Shown: in pieces, positions 36,761 through 50,049 of the stretch
Numbering within the stretch: the stretch's first letter is position 1
Layout: each line of letters starts with the position of its first letter
Assembly: GCA_019722365.1 (NCBI GenBank)
Contig: JADFUC010002027.1
Coordinates: 1 to 64,000, forward strand
From: Lithospermum erythrorhizon
Lineage: Eukaryota; Streptophyta; Magnoliopsida; Boraginales; Boraginaceae
Direction: 5' to 3'
Length of the DNA stretch: 64,000 nt
The notes under the pieces: model-generated
Database searches by the model: none
Told to the model about the DNA's origin: nothing
What the model saw: the letters and a program-made list of their open reading frames with translations, nothing else
Position numbers and translations under genes: made by a program

Positions 36761-36919
36761 CAGAGAAAGTACCAAACACGAAAAAATCACTCCCCACAAC
36801 ATGAGCCTCTCACCCTTAGTTTCAGTTGCCTTTCGCACCCTCAAAGATACAAGAGTATCGCACTACTTTTCTCTATACGCGACTGCCATCGCTCCCGAAA
36901 TTCTGCCTCCGGCTCTTTC

Positions 36920-37533
36920 CTTTCATCGCATTTAACGCAACCATTAGAACCTCGCCTACATTAGTCCTATGTGCCTCCTCGACAAGATACAATTTCAACC
37001 AATTTCGAACTTAACCTTTGTTAAGATCACATAATTACCAATGTGCTTGTTCTCATCGTTCCTAACTATCAGGTAACAAAGACAATAAGATCGACATCGT
37101 GATCTCATCATCAACGCTAACATCTACCGCCGACCGATTAATACTGTCATGCAGCATCCATTGGGCTTCGCTATAGGCGTTCTTATCCGACATCTTGGCG
37201 TGAAATAATTTTTTCATGAGAAATACCTTATCGTTCACATGTATGTTTTTCTTATACGGATCAAGCACCCTGCTCCTTCATCGCCCCTTTACGGTGGTTT
37301 TCATTTATAACGTCATGCTTAACGCCTTTGATAGACATAGTCCCGACCACACCTAAGACTCATCTATCCAGCTTATTCCAAGCTTCATCATCATATTTCT
37401 CTGGCTTATCCCTTAGCGGTGCATCTGAATCTTTCCCATATAGATAATCCTCCATGTTCATCTTCCAATAGACAAAATCAATTCCATCGAATTTCTCTAC
37501 AAAATGTGTCACAATTCCATCGCTTCCAGCCAT
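36920..37533 (-). pseudogene. Copia gag (UBN2-type) remnant
   Basis: Starts at 37533 with MAGSDGIV and continues VEKFDGIDFVYWKMNMEDYL, the conserved plant Copia gag start. It then reads DEAWNKLDR, a stop, VLGVVGTMS and, after frame changes, KVFLMKKLFHAKMSDKN and VSVDDEITMSILLSLLPDS (37062-37230). A zinc knuckle probably lies near 36900 but is unreadable. Confidence 0.8.
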
Positions 37534-37557
37534 TGATTCTTGAACTCACAATCAAGC

Positions 37558-38052
37558 TACAACTAACATAATAAATGTGAAATAAAACGTACACAAGAAT
37601 TATATGCTCACCTCAATACAGCTTAACGTTGCCTGGCCGCTATGTATCCACCATTCAAATTAGAAAGATTATTACAGTCCTACCACTAGCTAGTCTATCA
37701 GTTGAGTATTTTTTTATATACCAAAATCCTTTCAACTACAAAAGTACCAAGAATAAAGACATAAACTCTTTAATTCTTCAAGAATGTTAAAACTCTAATA
37801 TTCTTCCCTATGATGATTATTTATCTATTTAAGTGTATTTGTGTGATATTTTACTGTAGTAACACCTTTCTATTTATAGGCAAAATACTTAACCTAATAG
37901 TATATTCATGGACCTTAATCGCTTACCTCAAACACAAAGACTTCAAGAACGCCACGACTCGCGCATCTCCCCACTAAGTCCTCCATCGATGTCCCGATCC
38001 GTTTGTTGTCAAGTTTGGGACTTAGGTCGTGATGGAATTTTATATGCACAAC
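37558..38052 (-). repeat. Right (5') LTR of the Copia derivative
   Basis: Matches the left LTR as described there. It has a TATA-like CTATTTATAGG at about 37869-37879. Divergence between the copies is high and dominated by small indels. Confidence 0.72.
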
Positions 38053-38400
38053 TTGAACAAAAACCAAATATGCACATCATAAACATGATCACTTTAATTT
38101 ATATATTTCAGATCTACAACGTATGAATAACTGAACACTTATGGCGACGCCAACAAGACTACGACAACAACCCTTTCCGGTTCTCTCAACAACAAGCAAT
38201 CCAAACTACGAAAGCACTACACCGATAACGCCTAGTTACCCAATAATTCGAGAGGTCAATCCCACATTTGAGTTTGTTAGAATCGATGAATATTGGATGA
38301 TTGAATCAAAACAAAAACTTCTTATTTTTGCTTTTAAAGGGCTAGCTATCCTGCCGTTATGAGCCGATTTCTAGGCCTGGGGCTTTGTGTTTTGCTTCAC
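38053..38400 (-). other. LTR-like sequence adjoining the first copy of the 2.6 kb duplication
   Basis: Read on the minus strand it resembles the R/U5 side of an LTR. A plus-strand open frame of 73 codons (38141-38362) is present but has no domain. The Copia derivative seems to have inserted at its left edge. Confidence 0.35.
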
Positions 38401-41030
38401 GACAAAACCTAATAAAACCCCATCTAAATATGTATATAGTCAACTCCAATGTACCGGTCCAATTAGTTAATCTAGCCTGCCTTGTTAAGAAACTAACTCG
38501 TTAATGACTTATCGAGTTATTAACAAGCTCAACTAACTAAATAATTAATTAAACTTAATGCTAATTAATCCGCTCATCCAAAATATATTTCACACGTGTC
38601 GCTGCGATTATCCTTTATCGGTAACTTTCGCTGATTACAATCAACATCCCAATTTAGCAAGTGCGCTTATTTCATACATGAAATATAACTCAACGTCATC
38701 AGATGTGGCGCGACCTTTCTAGGCTCAGCTTAATAAAGAGTCATAATCTGATAAAAGACCATTAAGATATTATAAAACGGTTATGCAATGGAATCTGAAG
38801 AATCAAGGTGAATCTTGGAATTATCGTGATAACCCGAATGGCAATTACGACATTATAGTTCAACGCTCCATTTATGTGTAATCACATTTAACTCACCCAA
38901 GAATGAATTGTTACAACAAATAGTCTCAACGGGACATAATAAATGAAACCAATACCAACACTCCTTAATTTGCCCTCGGACGACACTTACAATTCCTTTG
39001 TCTCGCGATTCTGCAACACAAAGTTAAATTAGTTAAGTAGTTTCATGTCATGAAACGCCACGATTTGTTTTCTTACCAATTGCTTGTTATTCAAAATATC
39101 ATGTATATGTTCAAAGAAAATGGGGCTTTGAAGTTTCCAACCATTCATGGATAATTTAAACTGTGTGCTCTATAATGTAGTCACTTATCATTACATAAGA
39201 GCTCAATTATCTTTTCTTGTTTCTCAGATTCCTCGACTCACTACTATCCTTGGCTCAGAATGATGATCAAAAAAATCATGGAATAAAACAAGGTTCACAT
39301 ATTAATCGGCAGCTTAGCCATAATGACACTCGACAACAAATTATTCGGGAGATAATGGCGATTTGTCAAACCTCTCTTTTATTTCTCAACTGTTATTAAA
39401 TATCCTTCTTTCGGTGTCTAATATTTGAAACGATGAACTTAATCATTAACTTCAAAATATAGCCCTTTATGCACACGACTTTACAAGTGGTGTGCTAATT
39501 ATAGGCAATATCGCTATCCGCTATACAAAACCACAAGCTCATGTTCCATAACAATTCAGCGAACAAAGTCCATCTTGTCATAAACTAAATACCAGAACGA
39601 CATGTCTTGAAACGTAGATACACAAATATTCAAGGTCATCCAATAATGTTCTCTCATTTAGCTATAAAAGAGATTAGATCAATTATTTAAGACTTCAGAT
39701 GGTGGCAAGCAGACAATATGACATATTTGTCTTCTGCTAGCACTTACCACTTTAATCGATAAAAATCAATTATCTTCAATTATATCACGTGACGCCGTTC
39801 ACTGAACCCCGAGTTCAATTCACATGTCCACATGATTTAATCAAGTATCAATAATCGTGGTGTTTCGTTGTTTGTCGCTTATTAGTACGCAACCATATTC
39901 AATGGCTTAGGAAGGAAAAATGTGTTTAGTATTTATAACACTATATTACCAATGAAGTTTATGGATTTCTCTTTAGCTTGTCTTATTTCACATAATGTTA
40001 TGTTTTGAATTTGTCCAAATTAATGCGAATAAATGTAATTTTAGTGTGCCAATCATAAATGGAAATATGCAATCATAGATAGTTTAGTTCAAAAAACATC
40101 TAACATATTACAAATAAATTGTAAATATTATAATCTTCGCATTTCAAATCGACAAAAATGTACAAGGTATCCAAAATCCATCAGTGGGTCGAATCCAAAC
40201 GGCAACACCGCATACATTTTGGAATCCTGAAAGACAATGGTAGATTATCTAATCAATTGTGTACCACAACACAACTCGGGGTCAATACTAACACTCCTAA
40301 AAAAGGGTGCTACCCGACAAACAGATCACCGAGCCCACAACGTTAGTGTGTGGAAATCACCTAAGCTACCACCAAACCAATACGTTAGTTTGGAATGATC
40401 ATCCGAAGCCTACAACGTTTAACGGAAATCACTTCAAGATGATCCATCATTACATTTGTCAAGATACTCAAAGACACCTGCCATCACAGCCAGGCTCGGT
40501 GATCGGATAAGTTGCACAACTTTAAAATTAGCTTGATACCACGCTTTTAAATTTAATGGCGTAGATTAATATTATTTGGATATTATTTAACATGTTATAT
40601 AGCACACATACTCAAAGTAATATGCACATCATGAAATAAACAAATAATATTATTCAAAAGATATACGATATGCATCCTAAAATAAAACATACATATTACA
40701 ACACTTTTACAAAGTGTAATACTAACATAAGGCCCTCATTTCTACATTTTGCAAAACGTAGTCTCAGATTTCAAACTCGGAAACTTTCAAGTCATACAAC
40801 ATCGCTCCGGTGAAGCCATCTTCTGTCAATGCCTCCACAACAATACATTTATTTATTAACGCGAATCCAAGATAACACGCAGTTGCTGGTAAAATAAAAT
40901 AAATAAATACGACTCAAATTCGGTCAAGCATAAACAAATAAACTGCTCGCTAACGTATTTAAATAAAAATACAAAACTAGGTCATATCAATATATCCCTT
41001 TTGCATTCTCATTGCAATGTATATATATAT
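38400..41030 (-). repeat. 2.6 kb direct repeat, copy 1 (LTR-retrotransposon DNA)
   Basis: Matches 50050-52740 in the same orientation. Shared landmarks include AAATATAACTCAACG, TCAGATGTGGCG, TTACAAGTG-TG, TCATGTTCCATAACAATTC-type sequence, TACAAATAAATTGTAAATAT, GTTGCACAACTTTAAAATT, AATATGCACATCATGAAA and TACAAAGTGTAAT. The left part, read on the minus strand, resembles the Copia LTR at 4.3 kb in layout. A GGTATCAAGC string near 40540 (minus) recalls a tRNA-Met primer site. No coding sequence is seen. Confidence 0.75.
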
Positions 41031-41724
41031 GCAAGAAATGGTCCACTTGTGCACATCTCTGGCCGACATCGGGTTGGTCGCCTCTTTACGTACGCCCGCG
41101 TGACGGCGCTGGTTCGATCCCTCGGCAAAGAAGCAGTAATCGTCGGTCTGTGGTCGGCCTCCGTGTCGCATGTATCTACCCGCCTGTGTCGCCGCCCGAG
41201 GCGGTAATCGCTATAATCCGAACACTGTAGCCACTAAAACCGATGGATCACCTGGCTTTAAAAAAACTACTCAAGCCATCCAAAATTTCGATTTCATTAA
41301 CATTCTCAAAATAATAACAGCTTTAAAATTTACAATCCATCGCGATATCTAAACTAATGAACTCCATATATATACAACATATCCCAAAAAAGAGTAGTAA
41401 TGTCGGCAAGGCTACAACGAGAATAAATATTGTATTCAATACAAAATAAATGACTTAATAAGCAAATAAAGTTTGTAACAATTACAACAATCAAAAACAG
41501 CTTGACAACACATCAAAACGATCGTGAGATCCTCACCACCCGACGCCACCCAGCCAATTTAACAAAACTCTCAAACAGCCTTCGCTCAACCGGCCGCCCG
41601 TCAACCCGCACAAATGAAATGCTCCAAAGCGAAAGGGTGCCTGCCTGAAGGGACTCTTAACATGTGGGGTGAACTTACCATACCTGAATCTAGACAATAT
41701 TATAATAGCCAAATATGAATAAAA

Positions 41725-41728
<4 letters not shown>
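41031..41728. other. Non-coding stretch with a GC-rich patch
   Basis: Positions 41040-41230 are much more GC-rich than their flanks and contain GGTTCGATCCC, which resembles a pol III B box. Another GC-richer patch lies at 41520-41680. I could not find a matching A box or tRNA fold, so no SINE or tRNA is called. Confidence 0.3.

Positions 41729-41780
<52 letters not shown>
41729..41780. repeat. (AT)n microsatellite
   Basis: About 26 uninterrupted TA dinucleotides. Confidence 0.97.
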
Positions 41781-41782
<2 letters not shown>

Positions 41783-41999
41783 AGATCACTCTAATAAGGT
41801 CATACAACAAGATTCCAAAAGCATGTCTCAGCATAACATGTTAAGATATAAGTAGGAAGCTGTCCTACAAGGCATGAAATCACAGAGACACCACAATGAC
41901 TATGTAACTCTAGTCACCTTCTATCTCCCATATCTCCACAAATATACCACCTCGCATATACTCAATCCGCTTTTCCACCGCTAGACTGATCAATCGCTA

Positions 42000-42240
42000 T
42001 AATAACCATTGCACTTTATACCGCGAGTATAAGGCCAACATCAACAATGCCCATACCAAAGTGACAATAGATTCTCCCACTACACTTATACCGAAGCATA
42101 AGGCCAACACCAACAAAGCGATAATAGATCTCCCACCGCACTTATACCAAAGTATAAGGCCAACACCAACAATGCACATATGTTGATAATAGATCTCACA
42201 CAAAGACTTATACCAAGCATAAGGCCACACACATATCCCC
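42000..42240. repeat. Tandem repeat of about 60 bp inside the chromovirus LTR region
   Basis: Four imperfect copies of a unit containing ACTTATACC-AAG-ATAAGGCCAACA and AATAGATCTCCCAC. It lies to the left of the shared LTR portion and is probably part of the longer left LTR. Confidence 0.75.
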
Positions 42241-42911
42241 CCGCAAGCAGTTTGAGAGTCCTAACCCCCTAAATCATCATCCCAACATAAGGTCAAATCT
42301 CGATATTCAAGTCACCTCAAAGTCATATACATAACTTCAACCAACAACACCTCTCAATAACCAACTACTTACTCCCAAACAATATCCAAGCACACATCTA
42401 AAAACATCTCAAGCAACGCAATCAATCAAAAACTGCGACAAAGTGCCACAAACATACCTAAAGCGCCGAAATACAATACAACAAATGGCTAAAAGCCACA
42501 AATCTAAATAAGTCGGGAGTTCAAGCTATTACTTACCTCAAGCAATCTTCAACGCCGCAGTAATATAATCACATAATTCATGGCTCACACAAATGAATCA
42601 CACATAATCATACAACAATTACATGTATATCATTCTCAATGCACCTACCACAATAACATGTTCACACAATTTAAAAGTAAGTACGTAAAGTAACAATTCG
42701 TGAGATAAGTACTCACCTCCCCGCTTAGCTACCACAAAAACTCGCGAACACAATCACCAGAACTGCCTCCCTCCCTACCCATCAACACCCCAACAAAAAC
42801 ACCTTAAAGTATAATCAAGCACCTACTACAATACCAAGGCTCTAGAAGCAACACACACTAATAACTCTTAAAGGGAACTATTTCTAAACTATTTCAAAAT
42901 GACGAATAAAC

Positions 42912-43762
42912 AACGAATTTATAATCCCGCCGGACACAACCCAATCGATTCTCAAGCTTAGAATCTCAATCTTTATTATTTTAACATTTCATATATCAAT
43001 CATAAAGTCATTCTAATTAATCCTCGCTCCATAATTAACAATCTATACTCCAAACATCACTATAACTCTATCATAAATCGCACTTTTCAACCTAACTCCC
43101 TTAATCAATTTTAAATCAACATTTTAACATCACAACAACTACAATAACGTCTCAAATATAACCTCCTACACATTTAAAGTCAGAAAGTCAATCAAACCTA
43201 AAAAGTCAACCTAACTATAACATCCTCAAACAACCTCTAAATCATGAATTAAATCACTTATATACACTCTAGAACCAATAACAACCTAAATTTATAAAAT
43301 TAAGTCATGTAAAAGTCAACGAAAAGTCAACCCTCAAAAATCAACCAAAACTCCTATTTTTCTTACCTCAATTCCCTCAGGGAAGACGCTGGGAAACCTT
43401 AACAATCAACTTCGAGGATTCTTATATGCACAAAGTAACTTAAACGGAAGAAAAAAAAAAAATTGATTTGGCTTCACATGGGCCCCAGTCGAACAAGTAG
43501 CTTTAGCGAGTGGTGATATTTATTTGATTTCAGGTGAATAGCTGAATTTCAGTGGCTCATTAATACTTAAGTTCTGAAAAAATTCGCGACAAAGAGTTTC
43601 AGTTCGCTTTCAACCGAATCGAAAGCACGTCGATTTAACGACGTATAAATCTTTAACTCGAATTGTCCCCGGCTATTACTACTAAATTATAAATGATCGG
43701 GCTCAAACAAATTTCTTAATTTTAATTAATATTATTATCGAATTAACCGAACTAAGTTGCCA
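42912..43762 (-). repeat. Chromovirus LTR segment, left (3') copy
   Basis: Shares with 47326-48180 the landmarks ACGAATTTATAATCCCGC, TTTAACATTTCATAT, GTCATTCTAATTAATCCTC, CATAATTAACAATCTATACT, CGGCTATTA-TACTAAATTAT and an ATTATTATCGAA end. Confidence 0.85.
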
Positions 43763-46700
43763 TAATCTACCCTTCTAATAAAATTTCTTCACCTAAATTT
43801 GACAACCTACACAACCATCAAGAACATAAATCATAACACAAAATCAAATACTCATACCAAATACAAGCAATATAAACCACATCTACTCGAAAAGTCATGT
43901 AACGGTTCCTCATCTCATCCTCAATGCTCCCAAGTCACCTCACTACCGATTCCTCCATAGACTTCTAAGGCCACTACCTTACTCCTCAACACCTTCTCTC
44001 TTCCGGTCCAAAATTTCAATCATTCTCAAACGCTGGTCCTCCTCGCCTCCCACCGGCAGTGAGCTTGCTGATACGACTGGCCGTGATATACTCTCAAACA
44101 GGATATTAATGGAACACATTATGAATCCCATTCCAACTCCTGAGGCAACGCCAACCGATGCTCCACGGAGCCAACTCTCCCAAGGATCTCAAATGGTCCA
44201 ATATAACGAGAACTCAACTTCCCTTTCCTCCCAAACCGCATCACCCCTTCCACGTGGATACCTCAGAACACACGGCCGCCGACCAAACCATTAAGTCTAC
44301 CTCTCAAGCGACGATTCCGTAGATATATTTCTTCCCCGCTTCATCCTTCCGAAGCCGGCCCTGATGCCGCCGAATCAACCTCATCCGCTCTACTGAACTC
44401 TCGACCAACTCAGAACCGCAAACTTTCCTCTCTCCTACCTCATTCCAACAACCTGAGCTCACACCTCCGCCCATATAATGCCCTTCTGTGCCATCTCAAT
44501 GCTAGTACGGAAGTCATAAAGCGAATCCTATCTCAAACCCTATCGTCCCAATTCCCGAGAAGTTCAAAACACAAGCCCGGAGCATATCCTCCACGGCTAT
44601 GTTAGAGTCAGCCCTCTCTCAGATTTCCCATCTGTCCGGGATGAAAAGGATACTCAACTCTACTCTAGTCCCCAAAGGCCTCCTCGAAATCTCTCTCCGT
44701 AACTCGGTGAATCTAAAGGCGATCCGAAATGATCGACACACCGAACCCCGCAACTCACAATCATCCGATAGATATTCGCTAGCCTCTCACCCCATCTATA
44801 GATCCGCCGGATAGTGAGAAACGAGCTCTACTTCATAACCTATCCAATCACCTGCATCCCATCATGTCGCCTCAACGCCCTAAAGAAGCCCAAAACACGG
44901 TCTACGCGAGCCCTCCCATGTCCCACTGTGAATAGTAAGAGTCCGGTGAACAAACCCGGCCAGGATGTCTATGCTCGGCCTTCACCTGCTGACAAACCAA
45001 GCACTTTGTCACAAACTCTGCGATCTCTCTTTTCATTCCTGGCCACCAATACGCCAACCTCAAATCACATTCAGGTTACTCCAAGTGCATACTCATGTGA
45101 GTATTTCGAGCCCCATCAAGAATCTCCCTTCTCTCACCCTTATCCGAATACGGCATAATAATCTGCCATTCATCCTCAAGGCTCCACTCTCATCAACCGT
45201 GAAATCTGATCTGACTTCATTTCTGCCATCCTACTGATAACCTATAGTCTCTCATCCTAATTCTAAGATTCAATCCCACAAGCACCCTGGCCTACTTACA
45301 TGGGCTTAAAATCTCCCCGGCTGCCAATTTCGACATCAAAACGACTCCCACTGCTTTCATCTCTCTCTCTCTCTCGGGTCCCTTGATTTCTACTCAAAGG
45401 CATCAACATTGCTACTGCCTCCCTAGGTGGTACTCAATAGTCAAGTCATAATCACTCCATGAACTCCATCCACCTCTCCCGCCAAATTCAAATTTCATAC
45501 GGAAGATACCAAACTCTTATGATCAAGAAAACTGCATTTAACCCCATACATAGTATCTCCACAACTTCAATGCAAAGACTATCGCCGCTAGCTCAAGATC
45601 AGCGGGTCGATAGTCTTCCGTGGATTCCTCAATCAGTTTGAAGCATAGTAATCACCTTCCCATTCCTGCATCGAGAGCACACAACAATCCCCTCGATGGG
45701 GCACGCCATAAATCATGTAGCCCTCGTAACTGCATTCCGCATCGCAAACACCGGAGCCATAGTCAATCTCCCTTGCATTAGCCTCACAATCATCATCCTA
45801 AATAAACGAATTCCTTCCTAGTCAACTGTCAATGGCCACAATCAAAGATAAGTCTTTGATGAATCTCCGGTAGAACTAACCCCAAGAAACTCCTAACCTC
45901 GCTCACACTTGACGCCTCCCAATTGTTCATGCCTCCACCTTCAAGTGATCACAAATACTCCTGAGAATCATGCAAACTCATCCAAATACTCGAAATACCC
46001 GGTTCATCAATTCCATTAGTCAAGTGCATTAGCCAATCCAAAAAGGCATCATTATAACTCATAACGTCTTATAACGAGATCGGAAAGCCGATTTCGAATA
46101 TCCTCACCTTTGATCCTCAACCGATGATAACTGCATCAAGCAAATCAATCTTCGTAAAAACACCTTGGCATCCTTCAACCTGATCAAACAAATCGGGTCA
46201 GCTTCCGCAAATGGGTACCCTGGCTTCTTAATGGTCACTTTATTCAACTGCCTATACCACCTAATGCCTCATCGAACTATCCTTCTTTTTCACAAACAAA
46301 AATTTTGCACCCCACTCTGAGATACACTCGGTCTGGACGAATCCCTTTCTCCAACAACTCCTCAGAATCGAGTCCGCACTCTGCAGAACTCGCTCGAGCA
46401 CATCCTAAGACGGGCGGAAGAGAAATTGGTGCCGCCTTTAATAACCTCAATAGCAAATTTGATCTCCTCTCTCAAGCAAGAACCCCGAAGTCCTCGAAAG
46501 ACATCCTCGAACTCTCTAACCACCCGCATCCTCTAACTGCTCTTCTACTCAACCAACCACATATCCCAAGAATCCAACACACCCTTTCTCGAATCAACCT
46601 CCTAGCCTCAAGTGTTTTATACAAAACCTCGAAAGAAGAATTCCTTCTGCCTCCACAAATCGGATATCCGGGGTCTTCCCAACCCCCAAAAGTAATTCTC

Positions 46701-47325
46701 GATGGCAATCAATTACGGTACGATGTTTCCAACTAACCATATCCAAAATAAGATCAAAATCGTAAAGCTCATATGGAAGTAAATCGACATACAACAACTA
46801 ACTACATACAATCCAAGGACGCTCTAAATACAAGTCTAACTACAACCGACTCCTTCCTACTAGTGTCATAATCTCTGCCGAACAAAAAGTAATACAACAT
46901 ATGCATAACGAGAAATAAAACTCGCAGAAACAAAAGTTAACGCGTAGTCCCAAAATCAAACAACACCATGGCCTCAATATCACACAGAAATAATGCAATT
47001 GCCACCACTGGGGTATCATGTGCCTCCCGACGAAAGAACGGCACGAACTGCCTCGACCGCCCGCCGTGCTACTACCTCACGGCACTCCTCTGAGATCCTC
47101 CAGCTCCATATCCCGGCCTCTACTTACCGAATCGACCACCACTTTATTCCCCTCGAGCAACTGGCCTCGGCAAAGTCAAATAGCGCCTAAGCATTCAGCA
47201 CCACTTTCTTTGAAAGGCCTGGGGCAATCCTCTTCACCTATTCCTGCTACCGGCATCGATAACACGCGTGACCACACTCTCCTCGGGTACCCCGCCGCCT
47301 CGCGTCTCCATCCGACACAACCCAA
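43763..47325 (-). pseudogene. Chromovirus pol remnant (protease, RT, RNase H, integrase, chromodomain tail)
   Basis: Protease: CDIEAMVLFDFGTTR (46940-46990), where D-[ST]-G-A is expected. RT: ELLEKGFVRPSVSQSGVQ (about 46305-46360) and YRQLNKVTIKK (46226-46258). Integrase zinc finger: RREILDGARNTHMSMH, then YWWPGMKREIAEFVTKCLVC and QQVKAEH (44960-45160), with the H-C-C residues retained. Tail: RKEVEFS..YW..., SINILFESISR and RMIEILDRKREG (43960-44240), matching the chromodomain-bearing C-terminus of Tekay elements. Many stops and frameshifts are present. Confidence 0.82.
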
Positions 47326-48180
47326 ACGAATTTATAATCCCGCTGACACAACCCAATCGATTCCCCTCTAAAATTCCACCCTATTACTTTAACATTTCAT
47401 ATCAACTTATAAGTCATTCTAATTAATCCTCAGGTCCATAATTAACAATCTATACTCCAAAATATCAATTATAACTCAACTTACAAATCACACTTTTTCA
47501 ACCTAACTCCCTTTAATCAATTTTAAATCATCATTTTAACATCACAACCATTACAATAAGTGTCTCAACATAACTTCCTACACATTTAAAGTCATAGAAA
47601 ATATCAACCAGAAAGTCAAATCAAAACCTAAAAACCTAACTATAACATCTCAAACAACCTCTAAATCACGAATTAATCACTTATATACATCATGTAACTA
47701 ATAACAAACTAAAATTTATCATATAAAATTCAAGCCCAAGTGTAAAACAACTAACCTCAAAAAATCAACTAAAACTCTATTTTCTACCCTTACCTCAGTA
47801 GGGGAAGACAGCTGAAACCTTTAACAATCAATCCTGAGGATCTTTTATATGTACAAAGCAGTTCTTAAAACGAAGAAAAAAAAATTGATTCGCTTACATA
47901 GGGTCTCGGCCGAACAAGGAAGTGGGTACGAGGGAGATATTTATTGATTTCTGTGTGAATGTTTTAATTAAGGCTCTTACTTAACACTTAAGTCTTTTGA
48001 AAAATTCGCATGAAGAGTTTGTGCCCGCTTTAACCGAATCGTTTATCGTTTTATTTAACGATCTAACTTAATCGAATCAAGGTCTCCGGCTATTAATACT
48101 AAATTATAAATGCTGACCGCTCAAAAATAAATTTTTACTCAATATTATTATCGAAATAAATCGAACGGGTTATTATATCA
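47326..48180 (-). repeat. Chromovirus LTR segment, right (5') copy
   Basis: Direct copy of 42912-43762; the outer end is TTATTATATCA. Its inner side abuts degraded coding sequence rather than a primer-binding site, consistent with an internal deletion. Confidence 0.82.
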
Positions 48181-50049
48181 TGGGTTACCTCGGCTACGCT
48201 ACCGTGACATGTGGCTATTTTATCTGCTGGCGACATTAATCTCGATAACCTCCCACATCATTGACTACATGTATACTGGCTGAAACAGATCAACGATATA
48301 CGCAAGAAATGAATCACATAGATGGTATTTAATATACATTAAAAGGTATAGAATAAACGATCATGCAAAAAGTCTGAAAATATCATTAATGCAATTAAGC
48401 ATGAAATGCACAAACATGTCATCAAATAATACATAATAAACACGCACTTAATACGCAATAAACATACAATCAATACATAAATGCACATTGACATGTATTC
48501 AATGATCTATTATGAGGTCGGTGATACTTGCTTCACCAAATTCAAATTTTAAATATATGATCTACAATCATATGTGATAATTTCCATTTTGATTATACAA
48601 AATAAAATCAATCACATAAATATACAATTTAAATGTGATAGAAATTAAATTCAAATTAAACTCATAATTAATGAAATATATACAATTAATTAACATATAT
48701 TTGTGTCCAATATTATTACAATAACAATTTCCATATATACAATAAAAACAATTATTATAACTTCATTTCATATAAATATAATAAGATAAAACTAGCAAGC
48801 TTTTATCTAAACGATTTATAAATTTGCATCCAGACATTGTTACCATGATTATATCATCAAATAAATACATTTATAAAAGGATAAATAATGAAAGTGATTA
48901 TTGAATTAAACTTATTATCATTAAAATTATCATAGAAATAAATGATAATAAATACACAAAACACCGAAATTAATAATTTTAAACGGATTAGGCTTCAGAA
49001 CAACAAAACTGGCCGAAGAACGCCGATGATAAATCATCCTACCGTCCACATAGACGCTGCCCAACTAAGGCCTAATCCTATTTTGTTTAACGCTCGAGGT
49101 CGCCGTGTCGCGCCCACACAAAAATTATATTTTTCACGACCAAATGTTTGAAAAAACCGATTCAAGGTCTTAAACATGTCCACAAAATTTCGTGAATTTT
49201 TACTGTACATTCCACACAATTTCCTTAAACGTTTCCCAATTTGAATTTTGTAAAAAAAAAATTACTTGCAAATTAATTATATAATAAAAATTCCATAAAT
49301 TAAAAAAATTATTTTCAGATATTTATCCAAAATTATGAATTTTTTTTTGAGACGGTTTCGGCCCCTCTGAATACGTAATAGTACCTTAATGGAATTTTAT
49401 GAACATTTTAAATGCCTCAAACTAAAATATTTAGATTTCAATCAAAAATATATTTTTAAAAACCTTTTCAATTCAGCTTAAACACAAATCTAAATTCAAA
49501 TCATCCAAAAAATAAACATTTATGAACTTTAATAACGAGTAAAACATATTTATTCAATGATCAATTTTCTTTTCATAACATATATTCATGATCACAATAT
49601 ATAACATGAAAATGATATAAAATGTGTTTAGACAACAAATTTTATATAAATGTAATCAAAATATATATAACTTAAACACGTTTCATAATGCTATCATTGG
49701 AAATTATGCAACTTGTTCATAATATAAAATCATATGCAAATTCACCAAGATCGGAATAAATGCAGATACAAACGAATTACAAGAAAAATACATATATGTT
49801 ATTATATGTATAAATTTAGTACTTACATCGCAATGAAAATCCCCAACTTAATCTTCTTTACAACCTCCTTTGAATTTATAACAATGAAAGCATCAAAATA
49901 CAATGCCCATTTAGTCCACACTAAGAGCTGACTCGCGATCGATCTCGCGGAATCGCATTTGAGCAATCGATGAACAAACGAGTCAAAAATCCTGACTCAA
50001 AAATGCCAGTAGGGGAGAGGATGGGCGGCATTTTTCGAAGAGGATGAAA
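48181..50049. other. AT-rich non-coding DNA, possibly the leader of a minus-strand Copia-like element
   Basis: No coding domain found. A GC-richer patch at 48985-49130 is followed by A/T-rich DNA, mirroring the Copia leader at 5.4-6.5 kb but on the other strand. This would fit a leader belonging to the LTR-like block at 50.05-50.6 kb. Confidence 0.35.

Larger units (their letters stand above)
35106..38052 (-). mobile_element. Copia retrotransposon deletion derivative keeping gag and protease
   Basis: About 2.95 kb between two related LTRs (35106-35690 and about 37558-38052), minus orientation. Next to the left LTR is CAACA|ATCTCCCACC, whose complement GGTGGGAGAT is the polypurine tract just before the 3' LTR. 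Inside, gag starts at 37533 and protease-like sequence lies at 36420-36760. Integrase and most of RT are missing. It is therefore non-autonomous and would need another element's enzymes. Confidence 0.78.
42241..48180 (-). mobile_element. Tekay-like chromovirus (Ty3/Gypsy), decayed, gag deleted
   Basis: Minus-strand element between two copies of an LTR segment (42912-43762 and 47326-48180). Pol runs protease (46940-46990), RT (46.3-45.9 kb), RNase H, integrase (45.2-44.3 kb) and a chromodomain-type tail (44.25-43.9 kb). The distance from the right LTR to protease is only about 0.34 kb, so gag is missing. The left LTR may start as far left as about 42.0 kb, in which case the right LTR lacks its inner part and one deletion removed inner LTR and gag together. 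Confidence 0.8.

Noticed and set aside
38141..38362. Plus-strand frame starting MATPTRLRQQPF
   Set aside because: Lies in LTR-like DNA on the opposite strand, has no domain and no support; not called as a gene.
41080..41140. GGTTCGATCCC resembles a tRNA/SINE B box
   Set aside because: No A box at the right distance, no cloverleaf and no poly(A/T) tail; kept only as a note in the regional entry.
46305..46736. 143-codon plus-strand frame
   Set aside because: It is antisense to the chromovirus RT, whose motifs are clear on the minus strand.
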